Source: Bacteroides sp. (lineage in GTDB: Bacteria > Bacteroidota > Bacteroidia > Bacteroidales > Bacteroidaceae). Taken from it: a stretch of DNA of 64,000 bases. Positions 18,001 through 26,829 of the stretch are shown here, piece after piece (position 1 is the first letter of the stretch; every line of letters begins with the position of its first letter). Made by a program: the position numbers and the translations under genes. Location: the NCBI GenBank assembly GCA_019414665.1, contig DXLO01000013.1, forward strand, positions 1 to 64,000, given 5' to 3'. The notes under the pieces were generated by a model that ran no database searches, had not been told where the DNA came from, and saw only the letters and a program-made list of their open reading frames with translations.

Positions 18001-19167
18001 GTTTATCTGATTGAAATTCTTATCCAAGACATACAATCCGTCATTGTCTGTTCCGACAAACAGTTCTTTCTTGCTGTTTTGGAATACAGACATAACACAG
18101 TTATGACCGATGGGGTTATCGTGTATTTGTTTTTGTCCGTGGTAAAGAAAAGGGTTACGTTTGGTGGGGATGAAAGCAATTCCCCGCTGGAACAGACCAA
18201 GCCAAAGATTTTTGTCCCGATCCATTAGGATAGAGTGTACCTTACCGTCGTTAATATTTATCGGAGCGTTTTCAAGAGGGTGGTCTTGAATCTCTTTGTC
18301 TTTCAATGAATACACTTTTAGTCCTTCTCCGTCGGTTCCAATATATAGTTGATTATTTATAAATTTCAGTGTCTTGATTTGCAAGTTGTTTCTTCCTTTG
18401 TAAGGAACTTGTGTAAAACTTTTGCTACTTGCATTGTATATATTAAGACCTCCAGTCAATGTGCCGATATAAATGTTTCCACTGTTTCCTTTAGCCAGAT
18501 CGGATATGTTGTTTTCACTGATAAAAGGAGTACGGAAAGTTTGGACAGCTTTTGTTTCAGGGTTATAGCAAATCAATCCGTCATTTTCTGCTCCCATCCA
18601 TAAGTTCCCTTCGTTATCTTCTAACATAGAAGTCAGATGCAGCATACCCATTTTATAGAAATCCATTACACAGTCGCAACGTTCTGCTTCTGCGTTGGCT
18701 TTGAATATACCTCCTCCAGAAGATGCAACCCATATTTCTCCATTCTTGCGTTCGATAATTTGAACAGTGTGTATGGTAGTAACCTGGGTAGAATTTATGT
18801 ATAGTGGTACTTCTGTAAATGAATTGGTATTATGATTGTACTTCATCAGCCCGCCCAATGAAGCTACCCAAAGATTGTTTTTGCTATCCTCGAAGACTGA
18901 AAATACATAATCGTTACGAAGTGAGGTAGAATCATTTTCTATGTGGTGGAAGGTTACAAACTTATTTCCGTCAAATAAATTCAATCCATATTCTGTAGCA
19001 ATCCAGATAAAACCTTTCTGGTCTTGATAAATATCATTGATCAGGCTGCTTGATATTTGATTGTCGGTAGAAAATAAGACACTAGTCTGGGCACTTGCCG
19101 GAAGTATAGACAAGCAATAAATCAGACAGATAAGGAATGTTTTTGTTAGTATTCTATTGATTTGCAT
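15037..19167 (-). CDS. Hybrid two-component system sensor-regulator (HTCS) of the xylan locus
   Basis: One 1376-residue chain combining sensor and response regulator. In order: Sec signal peptide (1-27), about fourteen two-strand periplasmic propeller repeats (Reg_prop type, e.g. IWIATEYGLNLFD, IYIGTLTGGLNIY), a Y_Y_Y domain ending near 780, one membrane segment (788-806), HisKA with His840 in NISHEIRTPL, HATPase_c (NLLSNAFKYTPEGG, DTGIGL), a receiver domain with Asp1162 in LLISDVMMPEMDG, and a C-terminal AraC-type helix-turn-helix (about 1265-1370). By analogy with characterised HTCS proteins it binds a xylan-derived oligosaccharide in the periplasm and activates the SusC/D and glycosidase promoters. 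Position between the two arms of the locus supports this. It has its own -7 box. Confidence 0.96.
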   Translation of the reverse strand: MQINRILTKTFLICLIYCLSILPASAQTSVLFSTDNQISSSLINDIYQDQKGFIWIATEYGLNLFDGNKFVTFHHIENDSTSLRNDYVFSVFEDSKNNLWVASLGGLMKYNHNTNSFTEVPLYINSTQVTTIHTVQIIERKNGEIWVASSGGGIFKANAEAERCDCVMDFYKMGMLHLTSMLEDNEGNLWMGAENDGLICYNPETKAVQTFRTPFISENNISDLAKGNSGNIYIGTLTGGLNIYNASSKSFTQVPYKGRNNLQIKTLKFINNQLYIGTDGEGLKVYSLKDKEIQDHPLENAPININDGKVHSILMDRDKNLWLGLFQRGIAFIPTKRNPFLYHGQKQIHDNPIGHNCVMSVFQNSKKELFVGTDNDGLYVLDKNFNQINHFTPEGSPNSVANTILSIFEDSNNELWLGSYTKGVARCNPATGFCEFIPELINERIFSITEDHNHNLYFSTYGSGFYVYNKTNKLLKRYNSTEESTGIRTKDELPNNWINSLYCDKEGMIWIGHFKGISCFNPQTESFINYTSNNYIITRCIGYAITESHDGTIWAGTSNGLYSFDRKTKTIKRYTQQDGLSNNIICGVCEDNNHNIWVSTFNGISCLNRKEQSFTTYFSGDGLQGNEFTRGAFYRSVSGEIFFGGVNGITSFMPEKIANNTPTPSITITEFIVAGKSVNTNTLSGGEPITQKAVIESDKFRLNYKDNTFSISFSTLQFDNVRQVIYKYRIKELDEEWLSTAPGVNTVTYNNLPHGKYTFQVYAINHGYNSPTRSIEIIITPPWFQSWWAYIIYAILTIFIILAIIGNLRTRFERRKEMVERKHAEEISEAKLQFFINISHEIRTPLTLIINPLEKLIANCHDSELEKSYMMIYRNSQRILRLINQLMDIRKIDKGQMNLKLRETDLVGFIDDVVTTFSYLAQNKHITLTFQHQDNRLSAWLDLHNFDKVLMNLLSNAFKYTPEGGNVTISLTTGEDEEAHLPLKKYIEIKVSDTGIGLDDQQIERIFDRFYQINNDITRNQAGTGVGLHLTRSLVELHHGTIIARNRTDVQGSEFIIRIPQGSDHLKMEELEQPDTTTSENNPTITTTTTSEQPVKTTEETETEKKIKSKSNFHILIADDEKEILNYLKNELSADYKIHTCNNGREAYEYLLNNPTDLLISDVMMPEMDGMTLCKKIKQNANINHIPVILLTAKGRPEEQVEGIEIGADSYLIKPFNIEVLKSTIGNLLSNRRLLKNKFSGAQEQSDKVQNIQLKSADEVLMNKIMKVINENLSEPTLNVEMLANSVGLSRVHLHRKLKELTNLSSRDFIRNIRMQQAAKLLKEKKLTISEVAYAVGYNNLSHFSNTFKEYFGLSPKEYMQNAHEENATENDIIEE

Positions 19168-19183
19168 GATGTTTTTGTTTCTA

Positions 19184-19191
19184 CAAAGATA
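19184..19191 (-). promoter_or_regulatory. -7 box for the HTCS gene
   Basis: Minus-strand TATCTTTG (TAnnTTTG) lies 16 nt before the start codon. No clear -33 was found. Confidence 0.55.
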
Positions 19192-19248
19192 GAAAATGTT
19201 CTATTTTCCACTACTCATGAATTGGTATTTTCTTCATATAATCAGTAT

Positions 19249-19314
19249 ATATCCGGATATATTAAATCATTTACTCAGTTATTTCTAGTAAAATGATTTA
19301 ACGTATCCGGATAT
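19249..19314. repeat. 66-nt near-perfect inverted repeat between HTCS and GH3
   Basis: The left arm (19249-19275) and right arm (19287-19314) both begin or end in ATATCCGGATA and contain TTAAATCATTT. They pair over about 27 positions with one 2-nt mismatch and one bulge, around an 11-nt loop. No T-run follows on the minus strand, so it is not a standard terminator. Each end is itself a palindrome (ATCCGGAT). Confidence 0.75.
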
Positions 19315-19352
19315 TACCCTTCGAGATGATTTTTACTCAAATGATATGTCTT

Positions 19353-21950
19353 TTAGTCTGTTACGCTAATAGATATTTTCTGTAATTGATCTATACGTGA
19401 AGTACCTCCGTAAAGCAGTTCATAATTACCTTCTACCATACGCATGGTGTTGGTGTTTGTATCAAACCATTGGAATGTTTCACTGTCGAGGGTGAAAGAA
19501 ACATTTGCGCGCTGTCCTTTTGCAATGTGGACGCGTTTGAAGGCGCGGAGTGTATGTGAAGGACCTTCTTTATCTCCCGGGCAACTTAAATATACTTGCA
19601 CCACTTCTTCTCCGTCATAATTTCCGGTATTTTGTACGGGGATTGTGAGTGTTACTTCTTTACCTTGGCTGATTGTTTGCTGACTTAATGTAGCTGGACC
19701 GTATGTAAAGTTGGTGTAACTCAATCCGTGACCGAAGCTGTATAAAGGACTTTCTGTCATATAACGGTAGGTACGTCCCTTCATCGAGTAGTCTTGAAAG
19801 TCAGGAAGCTGGTCGGTATGCTTATAAAAAGTGACCGGAAGTTTACCCGAAGGATTGTAGTCGCCAAATAAAACATCGGCAACAGCTGTTCCTCCAGCCT
19901 GACCAGGATACCATGCCTGAAGAATGGCATCGCAAATCTTGCTTTCGGGTTCCAGTCCGACAGCCGAGCCTGAATAGTTGACAAAGATAATCGGCTTGCC
20001 TAATTTTTTCAATTCACTTATCAATCGTCGCTGAATAGCAGGAAGTTCGATTGTTGTGCGGTCGCCGCCTTTGAAACCTTCTGCATTTACTGGCATTTCT
20101 TCTCCTTCAAGAGAAGGTGAAATACCTCCTGCAAAGACAATGACATCGGCTGCTTTTACTTTGTCGATGGAAGCTTGCAGGTTTACAGGAACATTGCGTC
20201 CCATATCAAAATTCAGTTGGGCTGCTCTGTCTTTGCTGTAGAAGATAAAGTCTATTTTAATGTTGTATGTTTTTCCTTTTTCAGCTTTCAGCGTATACAG
20301 ATTCATATTGTTTTTCAGATATTTTCCGCTGGCTACTTCTTTTCCATCTATGCTCAGGCGGATTATGCCTGCTGCCTCGAAGTGGAAATTGATATCCTCT
20401 GTTTCGGGTGCGGTAAATACCGATTCGTAGCTTGCAGAGAAATCTTGAATATTTACTCCTGCTGCAAATACTGTTGCTCCTAATGTGGTAAACTTGAAAG
20501 GAGTACTGGTATGGGTGACGGTAGCAGGTTTGCCTTCCATCTTGATGTTGTTCCAATAGGTAGAGCGGAATCCAGGTTTCCCATCGATGCTACATTGGCT
20601 GAATACACTTTCCAAACTGATACCAGAAGTACGGTCACATCCGAAGTCGTAAATCAGCTGATTTGCCGGAATACGTTCTTTCAAAGCTTCGTACAAGGTA
20701 GAGGTATGGGAAGGAAAACCATTGTAGTTACCCCATTGCATGACAGAGTCGTTGGCATTAGGACCGATCAAAGCGATTTTCATGTCTTCTTTCAACGGCA
20801 GGATATTATTCCGATTTTGCAGGAGGACAATGCTTTTTCGTGCAATTTCCAGTGCTAAGTCTTTATGTGCTTTGCTGTCGACTACAGAATATGGAATACT
20901 GTCCCAGCAGACATGTTCGTCCATTTCGCCTAATTCGAAACGAGCTGTCAGCAGACGTTTTACAGAAATGTCAATTTGTTTTTCGTCTATCAGTCCTTTT
21001 TGTACAGCTTCCGGAAGTGATTTGTAATTATTTCCACATTCCAGATCTGTACCACTCAATACAGCTCCTGCACTGGCCGTTTCTTTATCGGGATGCGTTT
21101 CATGATCGCCTTTGCGCCAGAAGTCACTGATAGCACCGCAGTCGGATACTACTATACCTTTGTATTTCCATTCATCACGCAGGATTTGCATCAGCAAACG
21201 GTTGCTTCCGCAGCAAGGTTCACCTTCGAAACGATTGTAGGCACACATCACTTCTTTTACATCAGCTTCCTGAACCAGTGCTTTGAAAGCCGGCAGGTAA
21301 GTTTCCCACAAGTCACGTGGAGCAATGTTTTCGGCATTGAAACTGTGTCGGTTCCATTCGGGGCCTGAATGAACGGCATAATGCTTGGCGCATGCATGAA
21401 GTTTGTCATATTTCATATTATCCGGACCTTGCAGACCTTGAACTACGGCAACCCCCATTCGTGAAGTGAGATAAGGATCTTCTCCGTAAGTTTCCTGTCC
21501 TCTTCCCCAGCGAGGATCGCGGAATATGTTGATATTGGGAGTCCAGAATGTCAGTCCCTGATAGCGTTTCAGGTTACCCGATTTACTGAATTCTGTATAT
21601 TTGGCTCTGGCTTCATCGGAAACGGCTGTAAAGACTTTGTAAATCAATTCATCATCGAACGATGCAGCCATACCGATTGTTTGAGGAAATACAGTGGCAA
21701 TTCCAGCTCGGCCTACTCCATGAAGAGCTTCGTTCCACCAGTCGTAGGCTTTGATACCTAGTCGTGGAATAGCAGGAGAAGCATTTTGCATAAGAGAAAC
21801 TTTTTCTTCCAGGGTCAACCGTTCAAGTAAATCGGATGCCCGTTGTTCAGGAGTAAGACTGGTGTTTTGATAAGGAAATTGTTGTCCCATAACAGGAGCG
21901 GTAAATAAAAGCATACCTAACCCCACAAGTGCTTTAATTTTTTTGTTCAT
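19353..21950 (-). CDS. GH3 beta-xylosidase/beta-glucosidase with PA14 insertion
   Basis: Exo-acting retaining glycosidase, here most likely a periplasmic beta-xylosidase. Of 865 residues, 1-23 are a Sec signal peptide (ending MGQ). The (alpha/beta)8 domain holds DPRWGRGQETYGEDP, ACAKHYAVHSGPE and nucleophile Asp270 in GIVVSDCGAI. The second alpha/beta sandwich carries a PA14-like insertion (about 450-590, GFRSTYWNNIKMEG to FIFYSKD), and a fibronectin III-like domain closes the protein. Bacteroidales xylan loci usually contain this architecture. A strong terminator separates it from SusD and it has its own -7 box, so it can be expressed apart from SusC/D. Xylosidase over glucosidase activity is inferred from context. 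Confidence 0.92.
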   Translation of the reverse strand: MNKKIKALVGLGMLLFTAPVMGQQFPYQNTSLTPEQRASDLLERLTLEEKVSLMQNASPAIPRLGIKAYDWWNEALHGVGRAGIATVFPQTIGMAASFDDELIYKVFTAVSDEARAKYTEFSKSGNLKRYQGLTFWTPNINIFRDPRWGRGQETYGEDPYLTSRMGVAVVQGLQGPDNMKYDKLHACAKHYAVHSGPEWNRHSFNAENIAPRDLWETYLPAFKALVQEADVKEVMCAYNRFEGEPCCGSNRLLMQILRDEWKYKGIVVSDCGAISDFWRKGDHETHPDKETASAGAVLSGTDLECGNNYKSLPEAVQKGLIDEKQIDISVKRLLTARFELGEMDEHVCWDSIPYSVVDSKAHKDLALEIARKSIVLLQNRNNILPLKEDMKIALIGPNANDSVMQWGNYNGFPSHTSTLYEALKERIPANQLIYDFGCDRTSGISLESVFSQCSIDGKPGFRSTYWNNIKMEGKPATVTHTSTPFKFTTLGATVFAAGVNIQDFSASYESVFTAPETEDINFHFEAAGIIRLSIDGKEVASGKYLKNNMNLYTLKAEKGKTYNIKIDFIFYSKDRAAQLNFDMGRNVPVNLQASIDKVKAADVIVFAGGISPSLEGEEMPVNAEGFKGGDRTTIELPAIQRRLISELKKLGKPIIFVNYSGSAVGLEPESKICDAILQAWYPGQAGGTAVADVLFGDYNPSGKLPVTFYKHTDQLPDFQDYSMKGRTYRYMTESPLYSFGHGLSYTNFTYGPATLSQQTISQGKEVTLTIPVQNTGNYDGEEVVQVYLSCPGDKEGPSHTLRAFKRVHIAKGQRANVSFTLDSETFQWFDTNTNTMRMVEGNYELLYGGTSRIDQLQKISISVTD

Positions 21951-21992
21951 GTTTTTATAGTATTATTTGTGTGTTGACTAACCCTTTGATTG

Positions 21993-22000
21993 CAAAGGTA
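21993..22000 (-). promoter_or_regulatory. -7 box for GH3
   Basis: Minus-strand TACCTTTG (TAnnTTTG) lies 42 nt before the start codon, with a poor -33. Confidence 0.5.
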
Positions 22001-22059
22001 AAAGAATTTATAATAAGGGGATAAAAAATCTGGGAAAAATTGACTCAATTTCTGTTGAG

Positions 22060-22134
22060 GCTAAAAATAAAAATCCGTTTTAATGAACGGGAGAGTTTGG
22101 GGATTGAAACTCAGTTTGTTCATTAAAACGGATT
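22060..22134 (-). terminator. Terminator of the susC-susD transcript
   Basis: A 17-bp perfect stem AATCCGTTTTAATGAAC (22072-22088)/GTTCATTAAAACGGATT (22118-22134) is followed on the minus strand by a T-rich run, shortly after the SusD stop. Confidence 0.8.
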
Positions 22135-22175
22135 GTATTTGTGGGCTGACCTATAAGGCTTTGCCGAAATTAGAT

Positions 22176-23657
22176 TTATTTAGGCAGATAATTGTTCCAG
22201 TTTGGAGTTTGTTCTATACCAAATCCTGCATTGATTTCATCATTTGGAATTGGATAACAGAACTGAGATATATCGTAGTTTGTGTATTTATACGATACTT
22301 GATCTTCGACGTTGGCATATACATCGGCTTTTTCACCCCAGCGTCGCAAGTCATAAAAACGAAAACCTTCTTGGAACAATTCACGTGCACGTTCGTCTTT
22401 CAGGAATGCAAATACTTCTTCTTTGGTATTTCCTAAATCGTCGGTACTGGTAATGTTTGAATTTCTCTTGGCTACAGTCAGCAGAGCTTCTTTAGCACCG
22501 TTTAAGTCTGGTTGTGCTGCTCGTAACTTTGCTTCTGCAATGATTAGTTCCATTTCGGGAGCATTAACGATATAGTTGGTTGCATATGCAGTATTTCCTC
22601 CTCCATACCAGAACTTTCCTCCATATTGCATTTGTGTGTACGAGCCTTTTTTGATTGTCGGCAGGTAGAGGCTGCCTCTACAGTCTGTATCAGCTATTAA
22701 GTTTCTCATACGCTGGCTGGGAAGTCCTCCATACGTAGTCCATACGTTACCACAAGAGTTGGCCGACCAGCTGTTGTTTACGTCAATTGCCAGACGGAAG
22801 ATACTTTCTGTATTACTGTCGCCTCCTGTGTACAATTTTTTGTAACTGTCTTCGGTGTAGGCTTCAACTTTCTTGTTCGAGTGTTCAAGAGCATATTGGG
22901 CATACTTTGCTGCATTTTCGAAATCTTCCAGATATAAATATGTACGTGCCATTAAGCCTTCTATCGCAGCAACCGATAAATATGAATTTGTTTCTCTGCC
23001 GTCGGTTCCGCTTTCTTTATAGCAAGTCAGTGCATTGTTGAAATCTTCCAGTATGGCTTTATAGCATGCTCCAACTGTAGAACGGCTGACTTCTTCGAAA
23101 GCTTGAATCGGTTCATCAATGATAACGATACCCGGTGCATCGCTGTTGTCTGTTGTTTCGTTGACTTTGATCTGCTTGCCGAAGATGTTGGTCATAGCCA
23201 GCATTGCATATCCTCTTAATCCGTATGCTTCTGCCAGATATTGTTTAAGTGCTGCCTTGTCCGAATCGGCGGTAGTACTTTCAAGTTCTTTTCCGGCTTT
23301 AATGATACGTGCAGAGTTGTCTACAACCTTATATCCGTATTCCCATATGCTGCTGAGGTAAGAATCATCTGCAGTTACGCTATAATGGTTGATGGTGGTC
23401 CAGTGATTAGCCGAGCCATTCAGGTATGCCATGTCACCAGCCATATCGCCAATAGTCAGTGAATAGTTTCCGGCAAAATAGAATCTGAATAACTGATAAT
23501 AAGTTCCATTTAGGGCATATTTTATATTGTCTACGCTGGTAAGTCCGTTGTCTACATCTATTCCTTCATTATATTCTGTATCGAAGAAATTATTGCAGGA
23601 AGCAAGACAACCTGTCAAGGCTGTACAAATAAGTAGTCGAGATATAAATTTCTTCAT
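22176..23657 (-). CDS. SusD/RagB-family nutrient-binding outer membrane lipoprotein
   Basis: Surface glycan-binding lid that works with the adjacent SusC barrel. The 493 residues begin with a lipoprotein signal, lipobox LASC (Cys21), followed by CNNFFDTE. The helical SusD fold is recognisable from the TPR-like segments (LRGYAMLAMTNIFG, GLMARTYLYLEDFENAAKYAQYAL), EMELIIAEAKLRAA, and the closing block FLKDERARELFQEGFRFYDLRRWG with YPIPNDEINAG near the end. It starts 36 bp after the SusC stop, as usual for these pairs. Ligand is inferred to be xylan or xylo-oligosaccharide from the neighbouring enzymes. Confidence 0.96.
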   Translation of the reverse strand: MKKFISRLLICTALTGCLASCNNFFDTEYNEGIDVDNGLTSVDNIKYALNGTYYQLFRFYFAGNYSLTIGDMAGDMAYLNGSANHWTTINHYSVTADDSYLSSIWEYGYKVVDNSARIIKAGKELESTTADSDKAALKQYLAEAYGLRGYAMLAMTNIFGKQIKVNETTDNSDAPGIVIIDEPIQAFEEVSRSTVGACYKAILEDFNNALTCYKESGTDGRETNSYLSVAAIEGLMARTYLYLEDFENAAKYAQYALEHSNKKVEAYTEDSYKKLYTGGDSNTESIFRLAIDVNNSWSANSCGNVWTTYGGLPSQRMRNLIADTDCRGSLYLPTIKKGSYTQMQYGGKFWYGGGNTAYATNYIVNAPEMELIIAEAKLRAAQPDLNGAKEALLTVAKRNSNITSTDDLGNTKEEVFAFLKDERARELFQEGFRFYDLRRWGEKADVYANVEDQVSYKYTNYDISQFCYPIPNDEINAGFGIEQTPNWNNYLPK

Positions 23658-23693
23658 ATTTAATTTTCAATATTGATGCGTTAAACATAATTG

Positions 23694-26600
23694 TTAGAAA
23701 CCAAGTGTAATACCTGCCAGGAATGTCCGTGTGGAAGGATACTGGAAGGCTATCAATCCGTTGGTGTATGTTTCAGGATCATATCCTACAAAATCTTTTG
23801 CCTTGAAAGTATAGATATTGTCTGCTGATATATAGATACGCATATTGTCTATCAGTATTTTCTTCAAAAGATGTTTCGGCAAAGTATATCCTAATTGCAG
23901 GTTCTTTACACGGAGGAAATTGCCGCTGTAAAGGAATCGTGAAGAATGGTTGTTTTCTCCCGATGTGTTTCCGTATACATACTTAGGTACATCTGTATAC
24001 CGGTTTTCTTCTGTCCATGCATTTTCATATAAATAAGTTGCAGGAGTTATATTACCCTGACTTCCGGCCGAAAGGTAGAAACGGTTTGATGATGCATAAA
24101 CTTTTCCTCCCAGTCGGTAATTGAAGTCAGCAGAGAAGTCGAAGTTCTTCCACTGAAGACGTGTACCGAAACCACCATAAGCTTTCGGATCAGCCGATCC
24201 AAGATATCTTTTGGCACATTCATTCCAGTTGGTTGTTGTTTCATCTCCAGTAGCATTTTTATACCATAACGGATTGCCTGTATCTGGATCTACACCAGCA
24301 TATTCTACCATATAGAATTGTCGTAGAGGATATCCCTCCTGTATGATAGTATAAGTATCTTCAACAGGTTTTCCGTCTGACAGTTCTGTGACACGGTTTT
24401 GGTTGAATGTAACATTGGCATAAGCAGTCCATGTCCATCCCTTTGTCTGTAAGATAGTACCGTTTAAGCCGATTTCCACACCTCTGTTGCGCATAGAACC
24501 GATATTCTGGTATACTTTATCCAGTCCTGTAACTTTAGATATAGGAAGTTCAAACAACATGTCTGATGTAGCTTCATTATAGAAGTCAACAGTCAGATTC
24601 CATTTTCTGATCAGTGTAATATCAAGACCGATGTTCAGCTTCTTGCTTGTTTCCCATCCCAAGTCAGGAAGATTTAACGACTCAGGAGCGATACCGGGTT
24701 CGTTGTTATAATTGTATCCAGCCTTATAGAATCCGCGTGATGCATACCAGTCTATATCCTGATTTCCTACAGTTCCGTAGCTGGCTCTGATTGCTAAGTT
24801 GGTAAATACGTCGTTGTCTTTGAGGAATTCTTCTTCCGAGATTCTCCATTTTCCTCCTACAGACCAGAAATTACCCCATCGGTTGTTGTTTCCGAATACA
24901 GAAGAACCGTCGCGGCGGTAGCTGACCTGTCCGTAGTACTTGCCTTGATAGTCGTAGCTTGTATTGAGGAAGAAGGAAGCCAGACGTGCTTTACGTGTTT
25001 TGTATGAAGGAATTCCATAAGAAGAACCTGCCATATTCAGTTCACGGTAGCCCATCAATGGAAAGTTGATACCGGCATACTCTTCGTTCCAGTAGTTTTT
25101 CCATTGTGCTTCTTGTCCCAGCATGACAGAAACATTATGTTTTTCATTGAACGTATAAAGCCAGTTCAATGTGTTTGTCCATGTTATCGTTGTGGTATTC
25201 GAATTATACTGCGTACCACGACCATTGTCGCTTGCTCCCTGATTGTTGTACCAGCTCCAGAAGTCATATTGGCGTGTGCCGTAAGAGTTGATACCTAATG
25301 AGGTTTTTAGAATAAAACCTTTTCCAAAATTAATGGCGAAATAGGGATTTAAATTGATTGTGGTAGTTTTGGTATTATAAATATCTCCGGCCTCTTTATC
25401 GTAAACAGCCAATGGGTTGTATGAAATGCTTGTATTATAACTTCCATCTTCGTTGTAAAAAGGATCGAGTGGAGTTGCTTTCAGTGTAGCACTGACAAAC
25501 GGGTTCGAATAAGATCCTCCGGTAGATTGAGAGAATGCATCCATATCTGCCAGAGCAAATGATGTGTTAAATCCGAAGTTGAACCATTTGTAAGATGTTT
25601 CCAGGTTGAGGCGGGCAGAGTAACGTTTCATATCGCTGTTGATGGCAACACCTTCCTGATTCAGGTATCCCAGACTGGCATAATAGCGAGTCTTGCCATT
25701 TCCTCCGCTGAAGCTGATGTTATAATCCTGATAATAACCGGTACGGGTAATAGCATCCAGCCAATCGTAGTTTTGTGTACCGTCCCAGTTATAGTCTGAT
25801 TTTATTTTTGCCATAGCCGATTCGTAGGTGTACTTTTCCGGATCACTGTTTACCAGACCACGTGCAAACAAGTCGGCTGTCTGTTGTGCATTACAGAAAG
25901 AAAAATTATTTGGAGCAATGTTTGTAAAGCCTTGTTTGATATCCAAGTCTATATGCATAGCTCCTTCCTGTCCTTTTTTGGTTGTGATTACGATTACACC
26001 ATTGGCGGCACGCGAACCGTAGATAGCAGTAGCATTGGCATCTTTCAGAACAGTTACCGATTCGATATCTGCCGTGTTAATGTTTGCCAGTGGATTGAAT
26101 GCACGGTTGTAACTTGCTGTTTCAGCATCAGTATCCGAGTTCATAGGCATACCGTCTATGATATACAACGGTTGTGTACCCGAATTAACAGAACTTTCTC
26201 CTCGGATATACACGTTAGCTTGAGCACCCGGCATACTTGTTGAATTATTCATTTGCACACCCGGCATACTTCCTTCGAGCGCTTTCATGAAGTTTGCATC
26301 GGTGCGTGATTCAAGTGTAGTAGAACCTGCTACATTGGCTGCTCCCGTAAATGTACTTTTCTTTGTTACTCCATAACCGGTAACCACCACTTCATCCAGA
26401 ACTTCTGTATCCGATTTTAGGATTACATTTAATTCCGGTTTAATGTCTAATTCGCGACTTTGCATACCGATGAAAGAAATTATCACTTTCTTTGCATTTG
26501 CCGGAATGTTGCCAAGTGTAAATTTCCCATCGATATCGGTCACGGTTCCTGTATTAGTCCCTTTTATTAGGACAGAAGCTCCTACGATAGGAAGATTGTC

Positions 26601-26702
26601 TTCTTCTGAGATGACAACACCTGTCACCTTCGATACCTGTGCCATCGCTATGCTGATGTAGGCGAAGAAGCAAGTACAGAGTAAAAACAACTTTTTTTTC
26701 AT
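23694..26702 (-). CDS. SusC/RagA-family TonB-linked outer membrane transporter
   Basis: Imports oligosaccharides across the outer membrane using TonB energy. Of 1002 residues, 1-21 are the signal peptide and 25-100 a carboxypeptidase-regulatory-like domain (VTGVVISEEDNLPIVGASV). The TonB box region LDEVVVTGYG is near 103-112 and the plug domain contains QPLYIIDGMPM and NGVIVITTKKGQ. A beta-barrel follows, ending in FLAGITLGF with terminal Phe. Size and order are typical. It is first in the susC-susD transcript. The promoter lies in the 127-bp gap to uvrA. Confidence 0.96.
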   Translation of the reverse strand: MKKKLFLLCTCFFAYISIAMAQVSKVTGVVISEEDNLPIVGASVLIKGTNTGTVTDIDGKFTLGNIPANAKKVIISFIGMQSRELDIKPELNVILKSDTEVLDEVVVTGYGVTKKSTFTGAANVAGSTTLESRTDANFMKALEGSMPGVQMNNSTSMPGAQANVYIRGESSVNSGTQPLYIIDGMPMNSDTDAETASYNRAFNPLANINTADIESVTVLKDANATAIYGSRAANGVIVITTKKGQEGAMHIDLDIKQGFTNIAPNNFSFCNAQQTADLFARGLVNSDPEKYTYESAMAKIKSDYNWDGTQNYDWLDAITRTGYYQDYNISFSGGNGKTRYYASLGYLNQEGVAINSDMKRYSARLNLETSYKWFNFGFNTSFALADMDAFSQSTGGSYSNPFVSATLKATPLDPFYNEDGSYNTSISYNPLAVYDKEAGDIYNTKTTTINLNPYFAINFGKGFILKTSLGINSYGTRQYDFWSWYNNQGASDNGRGTQYNSNTTTITWTNTLNWLYTFNEKHNVSVMLGQEAQWKNYWNEEYAGINFPLMGYRELNMAGSSYGIPSYKTRKARLASFFLNTSYDYQGKYYGQVSYRRDGSSVFGNNNRWGNFWSVGGKWRISEEEFLKDNDVFTNLAIRASYGTVGNQDIDWYASRGFYKAGYNYNNEPGIAPESLNLPDLGWETSKKLNIGLDITLIRKWNLTVDFYNEATSDMLFELPISKVTGLDKVYQNIGSMRNRGVEIGLNGTILQTKGWTWTAYANVTFNQNRVTELSDGKPVEDTYTIIQEGYPLRQFYMVEYAGVDPDTGNPLWYKNATGDETTTNWNECAKRYLGSADPKAYGGFGTRLQWKNFDFSADFNYRLGGKVYASSNRFYLSAGSQGNITPATYLYENAWTEENRYTDVPKYVYGNTSGENNHSSRFLYSGNFLRVKNLQLGYTLPKHLLKKILIDNMRIYISADNIYTFKAKDFVGYDPETYTNGLIAFQYPSTRTFLAGITLGF

Positions 26703-26740
26703 AAAATCTCTCTTTTTTTGATTAAAATAAATAATTAATT

Positions 26741-26797
26741 AAACAATATAGTGAGGAATATTGTTTACTGAACCTTAACAAAAAAACATCAAAATTA
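26741..26797 (-). promoter_or_regulatory. susC promoter -7 box and 5'-UTR hairpin
   Basis: Minus-strand TAATTTTG (26790-26797) fits TAnnTTTG. The leader of about 80 nt contains a hairpin with 9-bp arms (26741-26749 with 26758-26766). AGAAAGTATAT just upstream of the box resembles the flank of the ATGTAACA repeats near 7370 and may be part of an HTCS site (inference). Confidence 0.45.
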
Positions 26798-26829
26798 CTC
26801 TATATACTTTCTTTCTGTATGTGTATGGG

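Noticed and set aside
19249..19314. Intrinsic terminator of GH3
   Set aside because: The stem is long, but the minus-strand sequence after it has no T-run, so I list it as an unexplained inverted repeat.
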